NCBI RefSeq assembly: GCF_014638355.1
Contig: NZ_BMFK01000001.1
Location: 62,001-126,000 of the forward strand
DNA length: 64,000 nucleotides
Reading direction: 5' to 3'
Origin: Priestia taiwanensis
GTDB lineage: Bacteria; Bacillota; Bacilli; Bacillales; Bacillaceae_G
In this document: positions 14,472 to 24,337 of the stretch, in pieces
Layout: every line of letters begins with the position of its first letter
Position numbering within the stretch: the first letter of the stretch is position 1
Made by a program: the position numbers and the translations under genes
Notes under the pieces: generated by a model
The model's database searches: none
What the model was told of the DNA's origin: nothing
The model's input: only the letters and a program-made list of their open reading frames with translations

Positions 14472-15362
14472 ATGGAGAATGAGTTAAAAGATTTTATCCA
14501 TTATATCATGGTAGAGAGAGGTCTAGCGGAGAACACGATTGTTTCGTATGAACGTGATTTGAAGAAGTATACGATGTACTTGCAGAATATAGAGAGTATA
14601 ACGGCGTGGAAAGATGTGACGAGATTCTCGATTTTGCATTATTTGAAATATTTAAAGGAGCAAGGCCATTCTGCGAAGACGCTAGCAAGACATATTGCAT
14701 CGGTTCGTTCGTTCCATCATTTTCTGTTACGTGAGCAAGTAGTGACAACCGATCCAACTGTGCATATTGAAACACCGCAAGGAGAAAGGCAGCTTCCTAA
14801 AGTATTGAATATAGAAGAAGTAGAGGCGTTACTACAAGCTCCGAAAGATACAGGTGGATTTGGGATGCGCGATAAGGCGATGTTAGAGTTATTATATGCA
14901 ACAGGCTTACGAGTATCGGAGCTTATTAATTTAGATTTATCTGATATACATACAACAATGGGATTTGTTCGCTGCTTAGGTAAAGGGAAGAAAGAACGTA
15001 TTATCCCGATTGGGAGATTAGCGACAGAAGCAGTAGAGAAATATTTACAGCATGGACGACGTGAGCTACTTGGTAAAAAGACGAATGATGCATTGTTTTT
15101 AAATCACCATGGCAATCGTTTATCTAGGCAAGGGTTTTGGAAAATATTAAAGAAACTCACGAAGGAAGCGAAGATTGAAAAAGAATTAACACCGCATACG
15201 TTGCGCCATTCGTTTGCGACGCACTTGTTAGAGAACGGTGCTGACTTACGTGCTGTGCAAGAAATGCTTGGTCACGCGGATATTTCGACGACGCAAATCT
15301 ATACACATGTATCAAAAGCAAGACTTAGTGATGTATACAAACAATTTCATCCGAGAGCGTAA
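14472..15362 (+). CDS. xerD: Site-specific tyrosine recombinase XerD
   Basis: The 296-residue protein has the SAM-like N-terminal core-binding domain ([21 protein letters not shown]) and the C-terminal catalytic domain. Catalytic residues are visible in order: Arg in [21 protein letters not shown] (His-x-x-Arg), the following histidine in [14 protein letters not shown], and the nucleophile Tyr in IYTHV. XerD acts with XerC/CodV at dif to resolve chromosome dimers. Gene position between yqzK and deoB is the Bacillus ripX/xerD locus. Length is standard. Confidence 0.95.
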   Translation: MENELKDFIHYIMVERGLAENTIVSYERDLKKYTMYLQNIESITAWKDVTRFSILHYLKYLKEQGHSAKTLARHIASVRSFHHFLLREQVVTTDPTVHIETPQGERQLPKVLNIEEVEALLQAPKDTGGFGMRDKAMLELLYATGLRVSELINLDLSDIHTTMGFVRCLGKGKKERIIPIGRLATEAVEKYLQHGRRELLGKKTNDALFLNHHGNRLSRQGFWKILKKLTKEAKIEKELTPHTLRHSFATHLLENGADLRAVQEMLGHADISTTQIYTHVSKARLSDVYKQFHPRA

Positions 15363-15486
15363 TAATATTCGGAGTTATTACCACATGTCTAGTTAAGTAT
15401 GATATAGTAAAGGCTCGGCAAAAAGATACATTTCTCAAAGATGTGAACAAAAAGAAAACGCTTAAAATTTATTAAAACGAATTTTT

Positions 15487-15503
15487 GTAAAACGCTTGCA
15501 AAA
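15487..15503 (-). promoter_or_regulatory. Candidate cre site overlapping the deoB minus-35
   Basis: Read on the minus strand, TTGCAAGCGTTTTACA fits the CcpA cre consensus WTGNAANCGNWNNCW except near its 3' end. It overlaps the minus-35 of the deoB promoter, a location where CcpA would repress. A weaker cre-like motif AGAAAACGCTTAAA is at 15453-15466. Glucose repression of drm-pupG is consistent with Bacillus nucleoside metabolism. Confidence 0.5.
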
Positions 15504-15524
15504 CTATCTTTGCGGGCGTATACT
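15496..15524 (+). promoter_or_regulatory. Sigma-A promoter of deoB-pupG
   Basis: TTGCAA (15496-15501), a 17-bp spacer and TATACT (15519-15524). The untranslated leader would be about 105 nt. Confidence 0.65.
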
Positions 15525-15636
15525 CTAGTTGTCAGACATCATACGTAATGTTTCTCATTTGAGATGTAATAGTATAATAACGAATTGTCGATAATATAAA
15601 AATAGAAAACAGCTGTGATGTAATGGAGGGATACGT

Positions 15637-16821
15637 ATGAGCAAGTATTCATACAAACGTGTATTTTTAATCGTAATGGATTCAGTAGGAATTGGTGAAG
15701 CACCAGATGCCGATAAGTACGGCGACAAAGGTTCAGATACATTAGGACATATTGCAGACCATATGAATGGCCTACACATGCCAAACATGGCGAAGTTAGG
15801 TTTAAGTAACATTCGTGAAATTAAAGGAATTGAAAAAGCAAACAAGCCAATGGCTTACTATACAAAAATGCAAGAAGTATCAGCAGGTAAAGATACAATG
15901 ACAGGACACTGGGAGATCATGGGCTTACGCATTGATCAACCATTCCAAGCATTCCCAGAAGGGTTCCCAGATGAGTTAATTAACGAATTTGAAGCTCGTA
16001 CTGGTCGCAAAGTAATTGGAAACAAGCCAGCATCAGGAACAGAAATTTTAGATGAGTTAGGCGAAGAGCATGTGAAGACAGGCGCGTTAATCGTCTACAC
16101 ATCAGCAGACTCTGTATTCCAAATTGCAGCACATGAAGATGTTGTATCAATTGACGAATTATACGAGTACTGCAAAATCGCTCGTGAGTTAACGTTAGAT
16201 CCGAAATATATGGTAGGTCGTGTTATCGCCCGTCCATTCCTTGGCGAAGCAGGAAATTGGAAGCGTACAGCTAACCGTCATGACTACGCATTAAAGCCAT
16301 TCGGTCATACAGTAATGAATGAGTTACAAGATAACAACTTAGACGTTATCGCAATCGGTAAAATCTCAGACATCTATGATGGTGAAGGTGTAACGAAGTC
16401 ACTTCGTACAGTATCGAACATGGATGGAATGGATAAGTTAAACGAGACATTAGACATGGACTTCACAGGTCTTAGCTTCGTAAACTTAGTTGACTTCGAT
16501 GCACTTTACGGACATCGTCGTGACCCACAAGGGTACGGGGAAGCATTACAAGAGTATGATGTACGCCTTGCGGAAGTAGTAGAGAAATTACAAGAAGATG
16601 ATTTATTAATCATTACAGCAGACCACGGTAATGATCCTGTTCATCCAGGTACAGACCATACACGTGAGTATGTGCCGTTACTTGTATATAGTCCAAGTAT
16701 GGCAGAAGGAAAAGAATTATCACTTCGTGAAACATTTGCAGATATCGGCGCAACAATCGCAGATAACTTCAACGTTTCGTTACCAAAACATGGAAAGAGT
16801 TTCTTAGGGGAATTAAAGTAG
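15637..16821 (+). CDS. deoB: Phosphopentomutase
   Basis: The 394-residue protein belongs to the alkaline-phosphatase superfamily. Metal-site residues lie in [21 protein letters not shown] near the N-terminus and [19 protein letters not shown] near the C-terminus. The acceptor threonine lies in [12 protein letters not shown]. It interconverts ribose or deoxyribose 1-phosphate and 5-phosphate, feeding nucleoside sugar into central metabolism. GGAGGGA precedes the ATG. It is followed 12 bp later by purine nucleoside phosphorylase, which makes its substrate. In Bacillus the gene is also called drm. Its promoter carries a cre-like site. Confidence 0.96.
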   Translation: MSKYSYKRVFLIVMDSVGIGEAPDADKYGDKGSDTLGHIADHMNGLHMPNMAKLGLSNIREIKGIEKANKPMAYYTKMQEVSAGKDTMTGHWEIMGLRIDQPFQAFPEGFPDELINEFEARTGRKVIGNKPASGTEILDELGEEHVKTGALIVYTSADSVFQIAAHEDVVSIDELYEYCKIARELTLDPKYMVGRVIARPFLGEAGNWKRTANRHDYALKPFGHTVMNELQDNNLDVIAIGKISDIYDGEGVTKSLRTVSNMDGMDKLNETLDMDFTGLSFVNLVDFDALYGHRRDPQGYGEALQEYDVRLAEVVEKLQEDDLLIITADHGNDPVHPGTDHTREYVPLLVYSPSMAEGKELSLRETFADIGATIADNFNVSLPKHGKSFLGELK

Positions 16822-16833
16822 GAGGGGAAACGA

Positions 16834-17640
16834 ATGAACATTCAACAATCAGCGAAATTTTTACAAGAAAAAGTATCAATTAAACCAGAAATCGGTTTAA
16901 TCTTAGGATCAGGCTTAGGGGTATTAGTAGAGGAAATTGAAAATCAAGTATGCATTCCATATAACGAAATTCCAGAATTTCCTGTATCAACAGTTGAAGG
17001 TCACGCAGGCCAGCTAGTATTCGGAACTATTAAAGGAGTTCCTGTAGTAGCGATGCAAGGGCGTTTCCACTTCTACGAAGGATACGATATGAACAAAGTA
17101 ACGTTCCCTGTTCGTGTAATGAAGGAATTAGGTGTGGAGAAAATCGTTGTAACAAACGCAGCAGGTGGCGTACAGACCGACTTCGTACCTGGTGATTTAA
17201 TGTTAATTACGGACCACATCAACTTCATGGGAACAAATCCACTAATCGGACCAAATGATAACACAATGGGTGTTCGCTTCCCTGACATGTCAGAAGCGTA
17301 TTCTAAGCGTTTAGGTGAAGTGGCGAAAGGTGTAGCAACGAAACTGGGTTTAGATTTAAAAGAAGGCGTATACTTCGGTGTAACAGGACCTTCTTATGAA
17401 ACTCCAGCAGAAATCCGTATGATTCGTACAGTAGGAGGGGACGCTGTTGGTATGTCAACAGTTCCTGAAGTAATCGTTGCACGTCATGCTGGTATGGAAG
17501 TACTAGGTATTTCATGTATCACGAACATGGCAGCTGGTATTTTAGATCAACCATTAAACCATGAAGAAGTAATTGAAACAACAGAAAAAGTAAAAGCAAA
17601 CTTCTTAGCGTTAGTAAAAGAAATCGTTAGCGAAATGTAA
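16834..17640 (+). CDS. pupG: Purine-nucleoside phosphorylase (trimeric type)
   Basis: The 268-residue protein matches the low-molecular-mass PNP family: phosphate-loop [34 protein letters not shown] (residues about 108-113) and the purine-binding segment [12 protein letters not shown] with the conserved Glu, plus the [12 protein letters not shown] motif. It cleaves guanosine, inosine and their deoxy forms to base and sugar 1-phosphate. AGGAGGGG lies before the ATG. It is coupled to deoB and followed by pdp. Confidence 0.95.
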   Translation: MNIQQSAKFLQEKVSIKPEIGLILGSGLGVLVEEIENQVCIPYNEIPEFPVSTVEGHAGQLVFGTIKGVPVVAMQGRFHFYEGYDMNKVTFPVRVMKELGVEKIVVTNAAGGVQTDFVPGDLMLITDHINFMGTNPLIGPNDNTMGVRFPDMSEAYSKRLGEVAKGVATKLGLDLKEGVYFGVTGPSYETPAEIRMIRTVGGDAVGMSTVPEVIVARHAGMEVLGISCITNMAAGILDQPLNHEEVIETTEKVKANFLALVKEIVSEM

Positions 17641-17642
17641 TA

Positions 17643-17681
17643 GAGGGAGAGGGCGACTGGAATCAGTCGTTTCTCTCTTAC
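17643..17681 (+). other. Imperfect hairpin between pupG and pdp
   Basis: GAGAG-GG-CGACT pairs with AGTCG-TTT-CTCTC around a short loop. No long T-run follows, so it may be a partial attenuator, RNase processing site or mRNA-stability element between two operon genes rather than a full terminator. Confidence 0.45.
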
Positions 17682-17705
17682 TATATTTATCGGAGGATGA
17701 TTAAT

Positions 17706-19010
17706 ATGAGAATGGTAGATTTAATCGAGAAAAAACGTGACGGACATGTATTAACAACAGAAGAAATTAACTTCATTGTAGATGGTTTCACAAATGGTTC
17801 TATTCCAGACTATCAAATGAGTGCGCTTTCAATGGCAATCTTCTTCAAAGGTATGACAGAGCAAGAACGTGCAGACTTAACAATGGCAATGGTTAACTCA
17901 GGTGACACAATTGATTTAGCTGATATCGAAGGAATCAAAGTAGACAAGCATTCAACTGGCGGTGTAGGTGATACAACGACATTAGTATTAGGCCCATTAG
18001 TAGCGGCTGTTGACGTACCAGTTGCGAAAATGTCAGGCCGTGGATTAGGTCATACAGGTGGTACAATCGATAAATTAGAAGCAATCGAAGGCTTCCACGT
18101 AGAAATCGACAACCAAGAGTTCATCGACTTAGTAAACAAAAATAAAATTGCTGTTATCGGTCAAAGTGGAAACTTAACGCCAGCTGACAAGAAGTTATAT
18201 GCACTTCGTGACGTAACAGCGACAGTAGATTCAATTCCACTTATCGCAAGCTCAATCATGAGTAAGAAAATCGCTGCAGGTGCAGATGCAATTGTTCTTG
18301 ATGTAAAAACAGGAGCAGGCGCATTCATGAAGAGTTTTGATGATGCGAAAGAATTAGCAGGCGCAATGGTTCGCATCGGAAACAACGTAGGCCGTAACAC
18401 GATGGCTGTTATTTCAGATATGAGCCAACCACTAGGATATGCAATTGGTAACGCACTAGAAGTACAAGAAGCGATCGATACACTTCAAGGAAAAGGTCCA
18501 AAAGACTTAGAAGAGTTATGCTTAGTATTAGGTAGCCAAATGGTATTCCTAGCTGGTAAAGCAGAATCACTTGAAGATGCACGTGAGAAATTAATCGAAG
18601 TAATGAATAACGGTAAAGCGTTAGAGAAGTTCAAAGTATTCCTTGAGGCACAAGGTGGAGACGGTTCAATCGTACATGATCCTTCTAAATTACCACAAGC
18701 GAAATACGTAATTGAAGTAGAAGCGAAAGAAGACGGTTACGTAAGCGAAATCGTTGCTGACGAAATTGGAACAGCAGCAATGATCTTAGGTGCAGGACGC
18801 GCGACGAAAGAATCAGAAATCGATTTAGCTGTTGGTTTAATGTTACGCAAAAAAGTAGGCGACAAAGTTGCTAAAGGCGAGTCTTTAGTAACAATGTATA
18901 CAAACACAGAAGACGTAGAGAAAGTAAAAGAAATTATCTACGCAAACATGAAAATCAGCAAAGAAGAAGTTGCTGAACCAGTATTAGTACACGGTGTAAT
19001 TACTGAATAA
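17706..19010 (+). CDS. pdp: Pyrimidine-nucleoside phosphorylase
   Basis: The 434-residue protein shows the thymidine/pyrimidine phosphorylase family architecture. It has an N-terminal helical domain, the glycine-rich phosphate motif [39 protein letters not shown], and [26 protein letters not shown], with a C-terminal PYNP domain. It phosphorolyses uridine, deoxyuridine and thymidine. GGAGG directly abuts an in-frame ATG at 17697, so ATG 17706, nine bases away, is the likely start. With deoB and pupG it forms a nucleoside salvage/catabolism unit. Confidence 0.95.
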   Translation: MRMVDLIEKKRDGHVLTTEEINFIVDGFTNGSIPDYQMSALSMAIFFKGMTEQERADLTMAMVNSGDTIDLADIEGIKVDKHSTGGVGDTTTLVLGPLVAAVDVPVAKMSGRGLGHTGGTIDKLEAIEGFHVEIDNQEFIDLVNKNKIAVIGQSGNLTPADKKLYALRDVTATVDSIPLIASSIMSKKIAAGADAIVLDVKTGAGAFMKSFDDAKELAGAMVRIGNNVGRNTMAVISDMSQPLGYAIGNALEVQEAIDTLQGKGPKDLEELCLVLGSQMVFLAGKAESLEDAREKLIEVMNNGKALEKFKVFLEAQGGDGSIVHDPSKLPQAKYVIEVEAKEDGYVSEIVADEIGTAAMILGAGRATKESEIDLAVGLMLRKKVGDKVAKGESLVTMYTNTEDVEKVKEIIYANMKISKEEVAEPVLVHGVITE

Positions 19011-19402
19011 TGCATGAAAGCCCGAACTCTCCTGGCATGTGAGAGTTCGGGCTTTTTGATGTTGCTTCTTTTGTAGCAGCTTTCTCCACGAAATAGACGA
19101 AAAATAAAAAGAATAGATAACTAATTAAAAATACAACACTGTTATAGTAAAAATGAAATGTAAATGTACAGGGTAGGATGCTTAAACTAAGCGATTTCCA
19201 TCTATATGTCGTAAAGAATCCACATGCTATTGCTTGTAGAACAAACATCGATGGAAAGTAAAGAAATAGCGAATTAATTATAGATAGCTTTGATGTCCAT
19301 TGGCCCATAGTTAAATATATTATGTTCTAAGGCAGCATAGCAAAGTGAGAAGGCGATTGCTGTAACAACTTTTATGATGTTTTTGTAAGAGCTTTTATTC
19401 GT
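19000..19402 (-). pseudogene. Membrane protein pseudogene (lost start codon and frameshift)
   Basis: From 19402 downward the minus strand reads TNKSSYKNIIKVVTAIAFSL and on to LEHNIFNYGPMDIKAIYN in one frame, then stops. The adjacent frame takes over with SLFLYFPSMFVLQAIACGFF and further hydrophobic segments. The junction near 19270-19285 needs a one-base indel. The expected start overlaps the end of the upstream gene: its final codons read CACGAATAA, where CATGAATAA would give an ATG four bases before the stop. The ATG is thus mutated to ACG. The hydrophobic pattern fits a three- to four-pass membrane protein of the neighbouring ABC cluster. Confidence 0.6.
19017..19057 (+). terminator. Strong intrinsic terminator after pdp
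   Basis: A 15-bp perfect stem (19017-19031 with 19041-19055) is followed by five Ts. Confidence 0.93.
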
Positions 19403-19742
19403 GTCTCCTTTTTACAAATTTCTTTGCTACAAAGTATGCAATGCTATACAAAATCATGTAAAACACGACGTAAGGGAGAGCGCTATCGTTATAATAGACT
19501 AGCATACAAATAGTAGCAGCTATCACAGATACACCTAGTGGTATGAAAATAGGTAACTTCAAAAATGCATTCGTAATTCCTTGTAGAATAAACAAGATTG
19601 GAATGTAGATAAGAAGTACTCCAAAATAGAAACCCTTCAGTTGCATGTCATTGTATTGTAGAAGATTCTCCTTCATGATGCTACAAATTGTAAACATAAG
19701 AATAGCTGGTAAGATGACTGTTATCCCTTTTGTTATGTTCAT
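19395..19742 (-). CDS. Small four-pass membrane protein, unrecognised
   Basis: The 115-residue protein has four hydrophobic stretches (about 5-22, 37-58, 64-84, 88-107) and a basic C-terminus (KKFVKRRHE). No family was recognised. It follows the ABC-2 permease of cluster A by about 50 bp on the same strand and is followed by a pseudogene of similar type, so it may be an accessory membrane part of that transporter or of an immunity module. AGGAG lies upstream of the ATG. Confidence 0.7.
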   Translation of the reverse strand: MNITKGITVILPAILMFTICSIMKENLLQYNDMQLKGFYFGVLLIYIPILFILQGITNAFLKLPIFIPLGVSVIAATICMLVYYNDSALPYVVFYMILYSIAYFVAKKFVKRRHE

Positions 19743-19795
19743 ATTCTAGCACTCCTTTTCCTTAGTAAAGAAGGGTGAATAAATTACCCTTTTTC

Positions 19796-20842
19796 TCATG
19801 TTGACTGTTGACTAAGAAACCTTGAGTTTCTTTTGAATAGTAATCGCAAAATAAAGAACATAACGATTCCAAATCCAAAGAAATAGAGGAAGTATAAGTA
19901 CGAGCTTCCATTTGATAATGCTCCTCCAACTAGTGCGACAATAACGGTAATAAGGGCAATATAAAATGGCTCTAGCTTCTTAAAGAGAAGGAATTGACCG
20001 TTACGCTCTAGCTTATTACGTGAGAAAATAAATGAACCAATGAATATACTTAATCCGGTAATGATAGTTGCTGCGATCAGTGTGTCATATGATGGGTATT
20101 CTACTTTGAAGTATGAGAGTGGATCAGTAGGATTAGATCCATCATAGGTAGACGTATTCCAAAAGTGATACTCATACATCATGGTTGGTAAAGTTGTAAT
20201 ATTAATAAGGTGGAAAGAATCAATATAAAATTCAGGATCAGGCTTTTGCAGTAGTACTTGAATAAATGGTCTTATTAACATAACAGCAGTTTGCCCGATG
20301 AATAAAAGCAAGAAACTAAGCAATACTTGTGAAATAATACGTCCCGTAAATGTCCCTACGAATAGGCAAACAGAGTAAATACCAACATAAGCAAAACTAG
20401 CAAATAAGAAATACATTGGCCAATGAGAGATATCTTCATAGTTCCGAATAAAGGACGTTTGAATAGTGATAATTGTTATAATGATATTACCAATTAAAGC
20501 AAGTAAAATATGCACGGCACCGAAAAACCACTTTGCTAAAAACAATTCCTTACGTGAAAACGGCAAAGAAAATTGAAACTTTAAGCTACCGTTATTACGT
20601 TTCCCGTTGAGTAAGAAGGCGGCAAATAAAGCAAGGACAATCGTAATCGCAAGTGGGGCAATAAGGCTAAACCCTTTACCGTAATAGATTGGATCCATGA
20701 ATCCATCAGCACGCTGTTCATAATTACGAGTAACTAGTGTTAAATAATCAAATGGTATCGAGAAAAAGATTACAATCCACATTGCTAAGATGGCAAACTT
20801 CGATTGTTTCCAGTTGTGCAACCATAATACTTTATGAAACAT
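19796..20842 (-). CDS. ABC-2 type permease, cluster A
   Basis: The protein of about 348 residues has six or more transmembrane segments and the cytoplasmic loop NGSLKFQFSLPFSRKELFLAKW that recurs in the cluster B permeases (SLPFSRKD-F-SK). It has the same N-terminal pattern as those (FHKVLWLHNWKQSK), so all three are paralogues. ATG 20842 is preferred because GGGGGG lies one base before the ATG at 20848 and seven before 20842. Together with the upstream ATPase it forms an exporter-type ABC complex resembling YtrC/D. The transported substrate is unknown. Confidence 0.88.
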   Translation of the reverse strand: MFHKVLWLHNWKQSKFAILAMWIVIFFSIPFDYLTLVTRNYEQRADGFMDPIYYGKGFSLIAPLAITIVLALFAAFLLNGKRNNGSLKFQFSLPFSRKELFLAKWFFGAVHILLALIGNIIITIITIQTSFIRNYEDISHWPMYFLFASFAYVGIYSVCLFVGTFTGRIISQVLLSFLLLFIGQTAVMLIRPFIQVLLQKPDPEFYIDSFHLINITTLPTMMYEYHFWNTSTYDGSNPTDPLSYFKVEYPSYDTLIAATIITGLSIFIGSFIFSRNKLERNGQFLLFKKLEPFYIALITVIVALVGGALSNGSSYLYFLYFFGFGIVMFFILRLLFKRNSRFLSQQST

Positions 20843-21713
20843 GTCCATTCCCCCCTAAATTATATTCGAATAAGTCTTCTAAGGTCATCGGAAGTTCATC
20901 TAATAAGAGAGGGGTTTCTTTTGTAAATTTATATAATGTTTCTTCAGCGTTTCCTCGTATTAATACAATATGAACACGTCCAGTTGTTTCTAGAATACTG
21001 ACGTTTGACAATGCTTCAAGCTTTTGTGGGAATGATTTCTCGAAAGCAACTTGTATTTTCATATAATCATTTTTCATATCACCTAATGAAGTAATACTGT
21101 CTACTTTTCCTTTTTTCAGCATAACAACGGTATCAGCAATTTTCTCAATTTCATCAAGGTGATGGGTAGAGATAAGAACAGATACGTTACGCGCAGAAAC
21201 TTCTTCAATAATGAATTGTAGAACGCGCTTTTTAATAAACGGATCAAGACCATTTGTCGGCTCATCAAGCAAGACAACCTCTGCTCGTGTAGAGAAAGCA
21301 AGTAAGATTTGAATGAGTGCTTTCATGCCTTTGGAGTAGTTCGCCATTTTTCCAGTAGGTAAGGAGAACCGTTCTACTAATGTATAAAAATATGCTTCAT
21401 CGAATGTGGTGTAGATCATTTTATAGATGTTGACGATTTCTTTCACTGTGTAGTTTTTTAACATGGAGGTAGAGTCTGGACTAAAGACAATTTTTTGTTT
21501 AATAGCTGGGTTGTTATGAATATTCATATCGTTGTATGTCACTTCTCCGGCGTCTTGGTCTAGGATACCAATCATCGTCTCCATAAGCGTAGACTTACCA
21601 ACGCCGTTACGTCCAACAAGACCTGTAACGGAACCTGGTGGAATAGAAAATGTGACATCTTCTAAAATACTTCGGTCATCAATTTTTTTTGATAGGTTTT
21701 TTACTTGTAGCAT
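20832..21713 (-). CDS. ABC transporter ATP-binding protein, cluster A
   Basis: The 293-residue protein has Walker A GRNGVGKST (residues 34-42), signature region YSKGMKALIQI (a degenerate LSGGQ, as in YtrB-type ATPases), Walker B VVLLDEPTNGLDP and the H-loop ISTHHLDEIEK. A C-terminal extension of about 80 residues follows. Its start overlaps the gntR stop region and its end overlaps the permease start, so gntR-ATPase-permease are translationally coupled. It is a near twin of the ATPase at 24327-25208. Confidence 0.93.
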   Translation of the reverse strand: MLQVKNLSKKIDDRSILEDVTFSIPPGSVTGLVGRNGVGKSTLMETMIGILDQDAGEVTYNDMNIHNNPAIKQKIVFSPDSTSMLKNYTVKEIVNIYKMIYTTFDEAYFYTLVERFSLPTGKMANYSKGMKALIQILLAFSTRAEVVLLDEPTNGLDPFIKKRVLQFIIEEVSARNVSVLISTHHLDEIEKIADTVVMLKKGKVDSITSLGDMKNDYMKIQVAFEKSFPQKLEALSNVSILETTGRVHIVLIRGNAEETLYKFTKETPLLLDELPMTLEDLFEYNLGGNGHVS

Positions 21714-22098
21714 CGCTTTCGCCCCCTAAATCGTTCATAATATCTTCTATCCATGTACGAAACAACTCTTCTGTTACACCTATACAGCTTGCTTCAATAA
21801 GAAGTTTCTTTAATGCTTTTTTTATTTCTAGTTGTTGTTCTTCGTTGCCAGTGGGATGGAACTTCTCGGATATGAATGTTCCTCTTCCTCGGATTGTTTC
21901 GACGATTCCTTGTCGTTCTAGATATTGATACGCTTTACCAACTGTATTTGGATTGACGATAATCATTGATGATAATTCTAAGATAGAAGGTAGTTTTTCG
22001 TTCGGCAAAAGAACACCTTTAATGATAAATTCTTTTATTTGCTGCACAATTTGTTCCCATACAGGTACACTTCCTCGTGGATTAATGTGGATCTTCAT
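21679..22098 (-). CDS. GntR/YtrA-type transcriptional repressor, cluster A
   Basis: The 139-residue protein has the GntR winged helix of the short YtrA subfamily (VPVWEQIVQQIKEFIIKG, LPSILELSSMIIVNPNTVGKAYQYLERQGIVETIRGRGTFIS) with only a brief helical C-terminus and no ligand domain. YtrA-type proteins repress their own operon, which encodes an ABC transporter. It is the first gene of cluster A, with GAAGGAGGG before the ATG and AGTGTA-type repeats upstream (22143-22167). Confidence 0.92.
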   Translation of the reverse strand: MKIHINPRGSVPVWEQIVQQIKEFIIKGVLLPNEKLPSILELSSMIIVNPNTVGKAYQYLERQGIVETIRGRGTFISEKFHPTGNEEQQLEIKKALKKLLIEASCIGVTEELFRTWIEDIMNDLGGESDATSKKPIKKN

Positions 22099-22142
22099 AG
22101 AAGCCCTCCTTCCTCAAAAAGGTACATAATCACAAAACACTA

Positions 22143-22167
22143 AGTGTACTAGTGTGTATAGTGTACT
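22143..22167 (-). promoter_or_regulatory. Imperfect YtrA-type operator, cluster A
   Basis: AGTGTA (22143-22148), 13 bp, then TGTACT (22162-22167): the second half-site matches TACACT at four of six bases. Further AGTGTA/AGTGTG copies at 22151 and 22160 make several overlapping half-sites upstream of gntR. Confidence 0.45.
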
Positions 22168-22251
22168 ATGATTATATGTTAATTATTAGGAAAAAGAAAC
22201 GATTGTTTTAAAAAAATTCATAATTTTGTAAATGTGTTTCTTTAGGGATGC

Positions 22252-22282
22252 AAAAAAAGCAAGTAGCTAAGCTACTTGCTTT
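22252..22282 (-). terminator. Intrinsic terminator of cluster B
   Basis: AAAGCAAGTAGC (22256-22267) pairs with GCTACTTGCTTT (22271-22282). On the minus strand the stem is followed by a T-run. It overlaps the end of the last permease gene. Confidence 0.88.
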
Positions 22283-23307
22283 CGGCGAAATATCCATTGT
22301 AAAAGGAAATATGTGACAAGGCCGCAAAAGATGAGGAGGATATAGTTAATAAATAAGTATCCAGGAGCAGAGTCAAAAAATCCACCTACTAAAGCAACAC
22401 AAATGGATGTACAAATAATGAACGGTTGGTGTAGAGATGGAAATAGTAATGCTTTGTATCCATTCTCACTTTTTGTATGTGTACATGCTTGTTGGCCAAA
22501 ATAAAGGCAAATAGCAATGATAATTGCTGACGATAAGAACAAATAAGGTGTTGGCATCATGACATCAAATGATACGGGTAGATAATCAGGATCGTTATAA
22601 GACGTACCATAACCAGGACTATTAGTAATGCTATACTCTGCTAACATAATTGGTAATGTAAATGATTTAATTGCATCATGTGCCTCGTAAAATGTGAAAT
22701 TCTGGCTCCATGTGTGTGCGTATAGGATGCGTTCTACTAGGAGAATACAGCCGTGTGTAAAAAAGAGGAGGATGCCTGTTAGTGTAAAGTGGGCAACTAC
22801 ATGTCCTGTAATGGTGCCGATAAATAATGCTAGCGCGTAAATCGCGACGAATGTGGCGCTCGCTAATAAAAAGAACATTCCCCAATGTGCATATGCATTT
22901 GTCTCATACTGATGAATAACTGTTGTTTGGATAATAATTAATGTTAATGCAATATTCACTGCTAAAGCTACGATAATATGTATCGCTCCATAAACGAATT
23001 TTGAAAAAAAGATATCTTTTCTTGAAAAAGGTAAGGACAAATGGAAGTCACTATTTTCATTATGGTATTCCATTGTTGTTAACATGATTGCTAAACAAAG
23101 AATTAGTATTGTTACAGTGATAGTAGGATATGCGATATCAAAATAATGTTGATATTCAAATGTCCCATTTCTTTTTTCATAATTATAGTTATCGGATAAC
23201 GCTTGTAAATAATATATAGGAATTGTTACAAAAAGGATGATCCAAAGTGTATATATCACGTATTTTGAGTTTTTCCAGTTTTGTAGCCACAGTGCTTTAT
23301 TCCACAT
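22267..23307 (-). CDS. ABC-2 type permease, cluster B (second)
   Basis: The 346-residue multi-pass membrane protein shares with its neighbours the N-terminal WNKALWLQNWKNSK motif and the loop NSDFHLSLPFSRKDIFFSK. Its last transmembrane pair lies near residues 300-340. The ATG is 4 bp after the stop of the preceding permease. The two cluster B permeases probably form a heterodimer with the ATPase, while cluster A has only one such permease. Confidence 0.88.
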   Translation of the reverse strand: MWNKALWLQNWKNSKYVIYTLWIILFVTIPIYYLQALSDNYNYEKRNGTFEYQHYFDIAYPTITVTILILCLAIMLTTMEYHNENSDFHLSLPFSRKDIFFSKFVYGAIHIIVALAVNIALTLIIIQTTVIHQYETNAYAHWGMFFLLASATFVAIYALALFIGTITGHVVAHFTLTGILLFFTHGCILLVERILYAHTWSQNFTFYEAHDAIKSFTLPIMLAEYSITNSPGYGTSYNDPDYLPVSFDVMMPTPYLFLSSAIIIAICLYFGQQACTHTKSENGYKALLFPSLHQPFIICTSICVALVGGFFDSAPGYLFINYILLIFCGLVTYFLLQWIFRRKQVA

Positions 23308-23311
23308 GTTC

Positions 23312-24337
23312 TCACCTCATTTGTGATTTCAATTTCAATGTTATGATTTTTCTTAGGAAGAAGAACGTTCCAATTCCAGCGCCAATAAAGCCAATATAGT
23401 AACTAATTAACGTACTATTAAATAAGGTTGCGATGAAATATCCTCCGAATAATGCAAAGCAAATGACCGTACATACAATAAAGGGAAGGTGTAGCACAGG
23501 AAATAACAATGCTTTACCGTTGTTTTCACTTTTTGTTCGTGTATATAGCAGCATTCCTACTAGAAAGCTGAAGATAATGACGCAAACGGGCACCATAAGA
23601 TAGTACAAATCTAGTGAATATACCGAAAAGTCGCTATATTCATCGTAAGCTACTATATACTCCTGTAATATATAGGTTGGTTGTAAATGCGTTATGATTG
23701 TGGAGAATATCTCTGTTTGTGTAACTAGCCCGTATACACGGTCAACATGTATACGTTGTGCCACTTCCATTAACGCCGTTAGTCCATGAGCAAAAATTAA
23801 TGTTACAAAACTCAAGACTAGTTGTAAAACGATATTGCCTGTAATTGTACCAAGGAACAAGGCGAATGAGAAAATAGCAGTTAACACAACAACAGCAATG
23901 AGATAGAATAGTAGCCAATGATTTGACCTTTCATACATGTTAATCATCGTTGTTTCTGCTAATGCAATAACAATTAGTATATTTATTCCGAGTCCGATAA
24001 CGATATGACCCACACCGAAAAGCCATTTCGAGAGGAAGAGATCTTTTCTTGAAAAAGGTAAGGAGAAATGAAAATCACTTGAATCGTTTGTTCGTTCTCT
24101 ACCTATTAAGCTTCCTGCCAAAATAATCAGGATGGCTGCCCCGTATAAAGCAAGCCCGTCTCCATTAAAATAATTTCTGTAATTTATTGCTTGGTTATAA
24201 TTTACAGCAATATACATAGCATTCCATAGTTTACTCAAATAATGAAACGGCAAGAAATAAAACATTGCAATCCAAAACGCAACCACAACATACTTCGATT
24301 GCTTCCAGTTTCGTAACCAAAGTGCTTTATGAAACAT
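23312..24337 (-). CDS. ABC-2 type permease, cluster B (first)
   Basis: The 341-residue membrane protein begins MFHKALWLRNWKQSK, nearly identical to the cluster A permease, and carries the loop DFHFSLPFSRKDLFLSKW. At least six transmembrane segments are visible. A GGAGG box lies before its ATG, which overlaps the ATPase 3' end by 11 bases. Substrate unknown. Confidence 0.88.
   Translation of the reverse strand: MFHKALWLRNWKQSKYVVVAFWIAMFYFLPFHYLSKLWNAMYIAVNYNQAINYRNYFNGDGLALYGAAILIILAGSLIGRERTNDSSDFHFSLPFSRKDLFLSKWLFGVGHIVIGLGINILIVIALAETTMINMYERSNHWLLFYLIAVVVLTAIFSFALFLGTITGNIVLQLVLSFVTLIFAHGLTALMEVAQRIHVDRVYGLVTQTEIFSTIITHLQPTYILQEYIVAYDEYSDFSVYSLDLYYLMVPVCVIIFSFLVGMLLYTRTKSENNGKALLFPVLHLPFIVCTVICFALFGGYFIATLFNSTLISYYIGFIGAGIGTFFFLRKIITLKLKSQMR

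Noticed and set aside
15540-15845. Minus-strand open frames over the deoB leader and 5' end
   Set aside because: They are shadows of deoB and lack ribosome binding sites.
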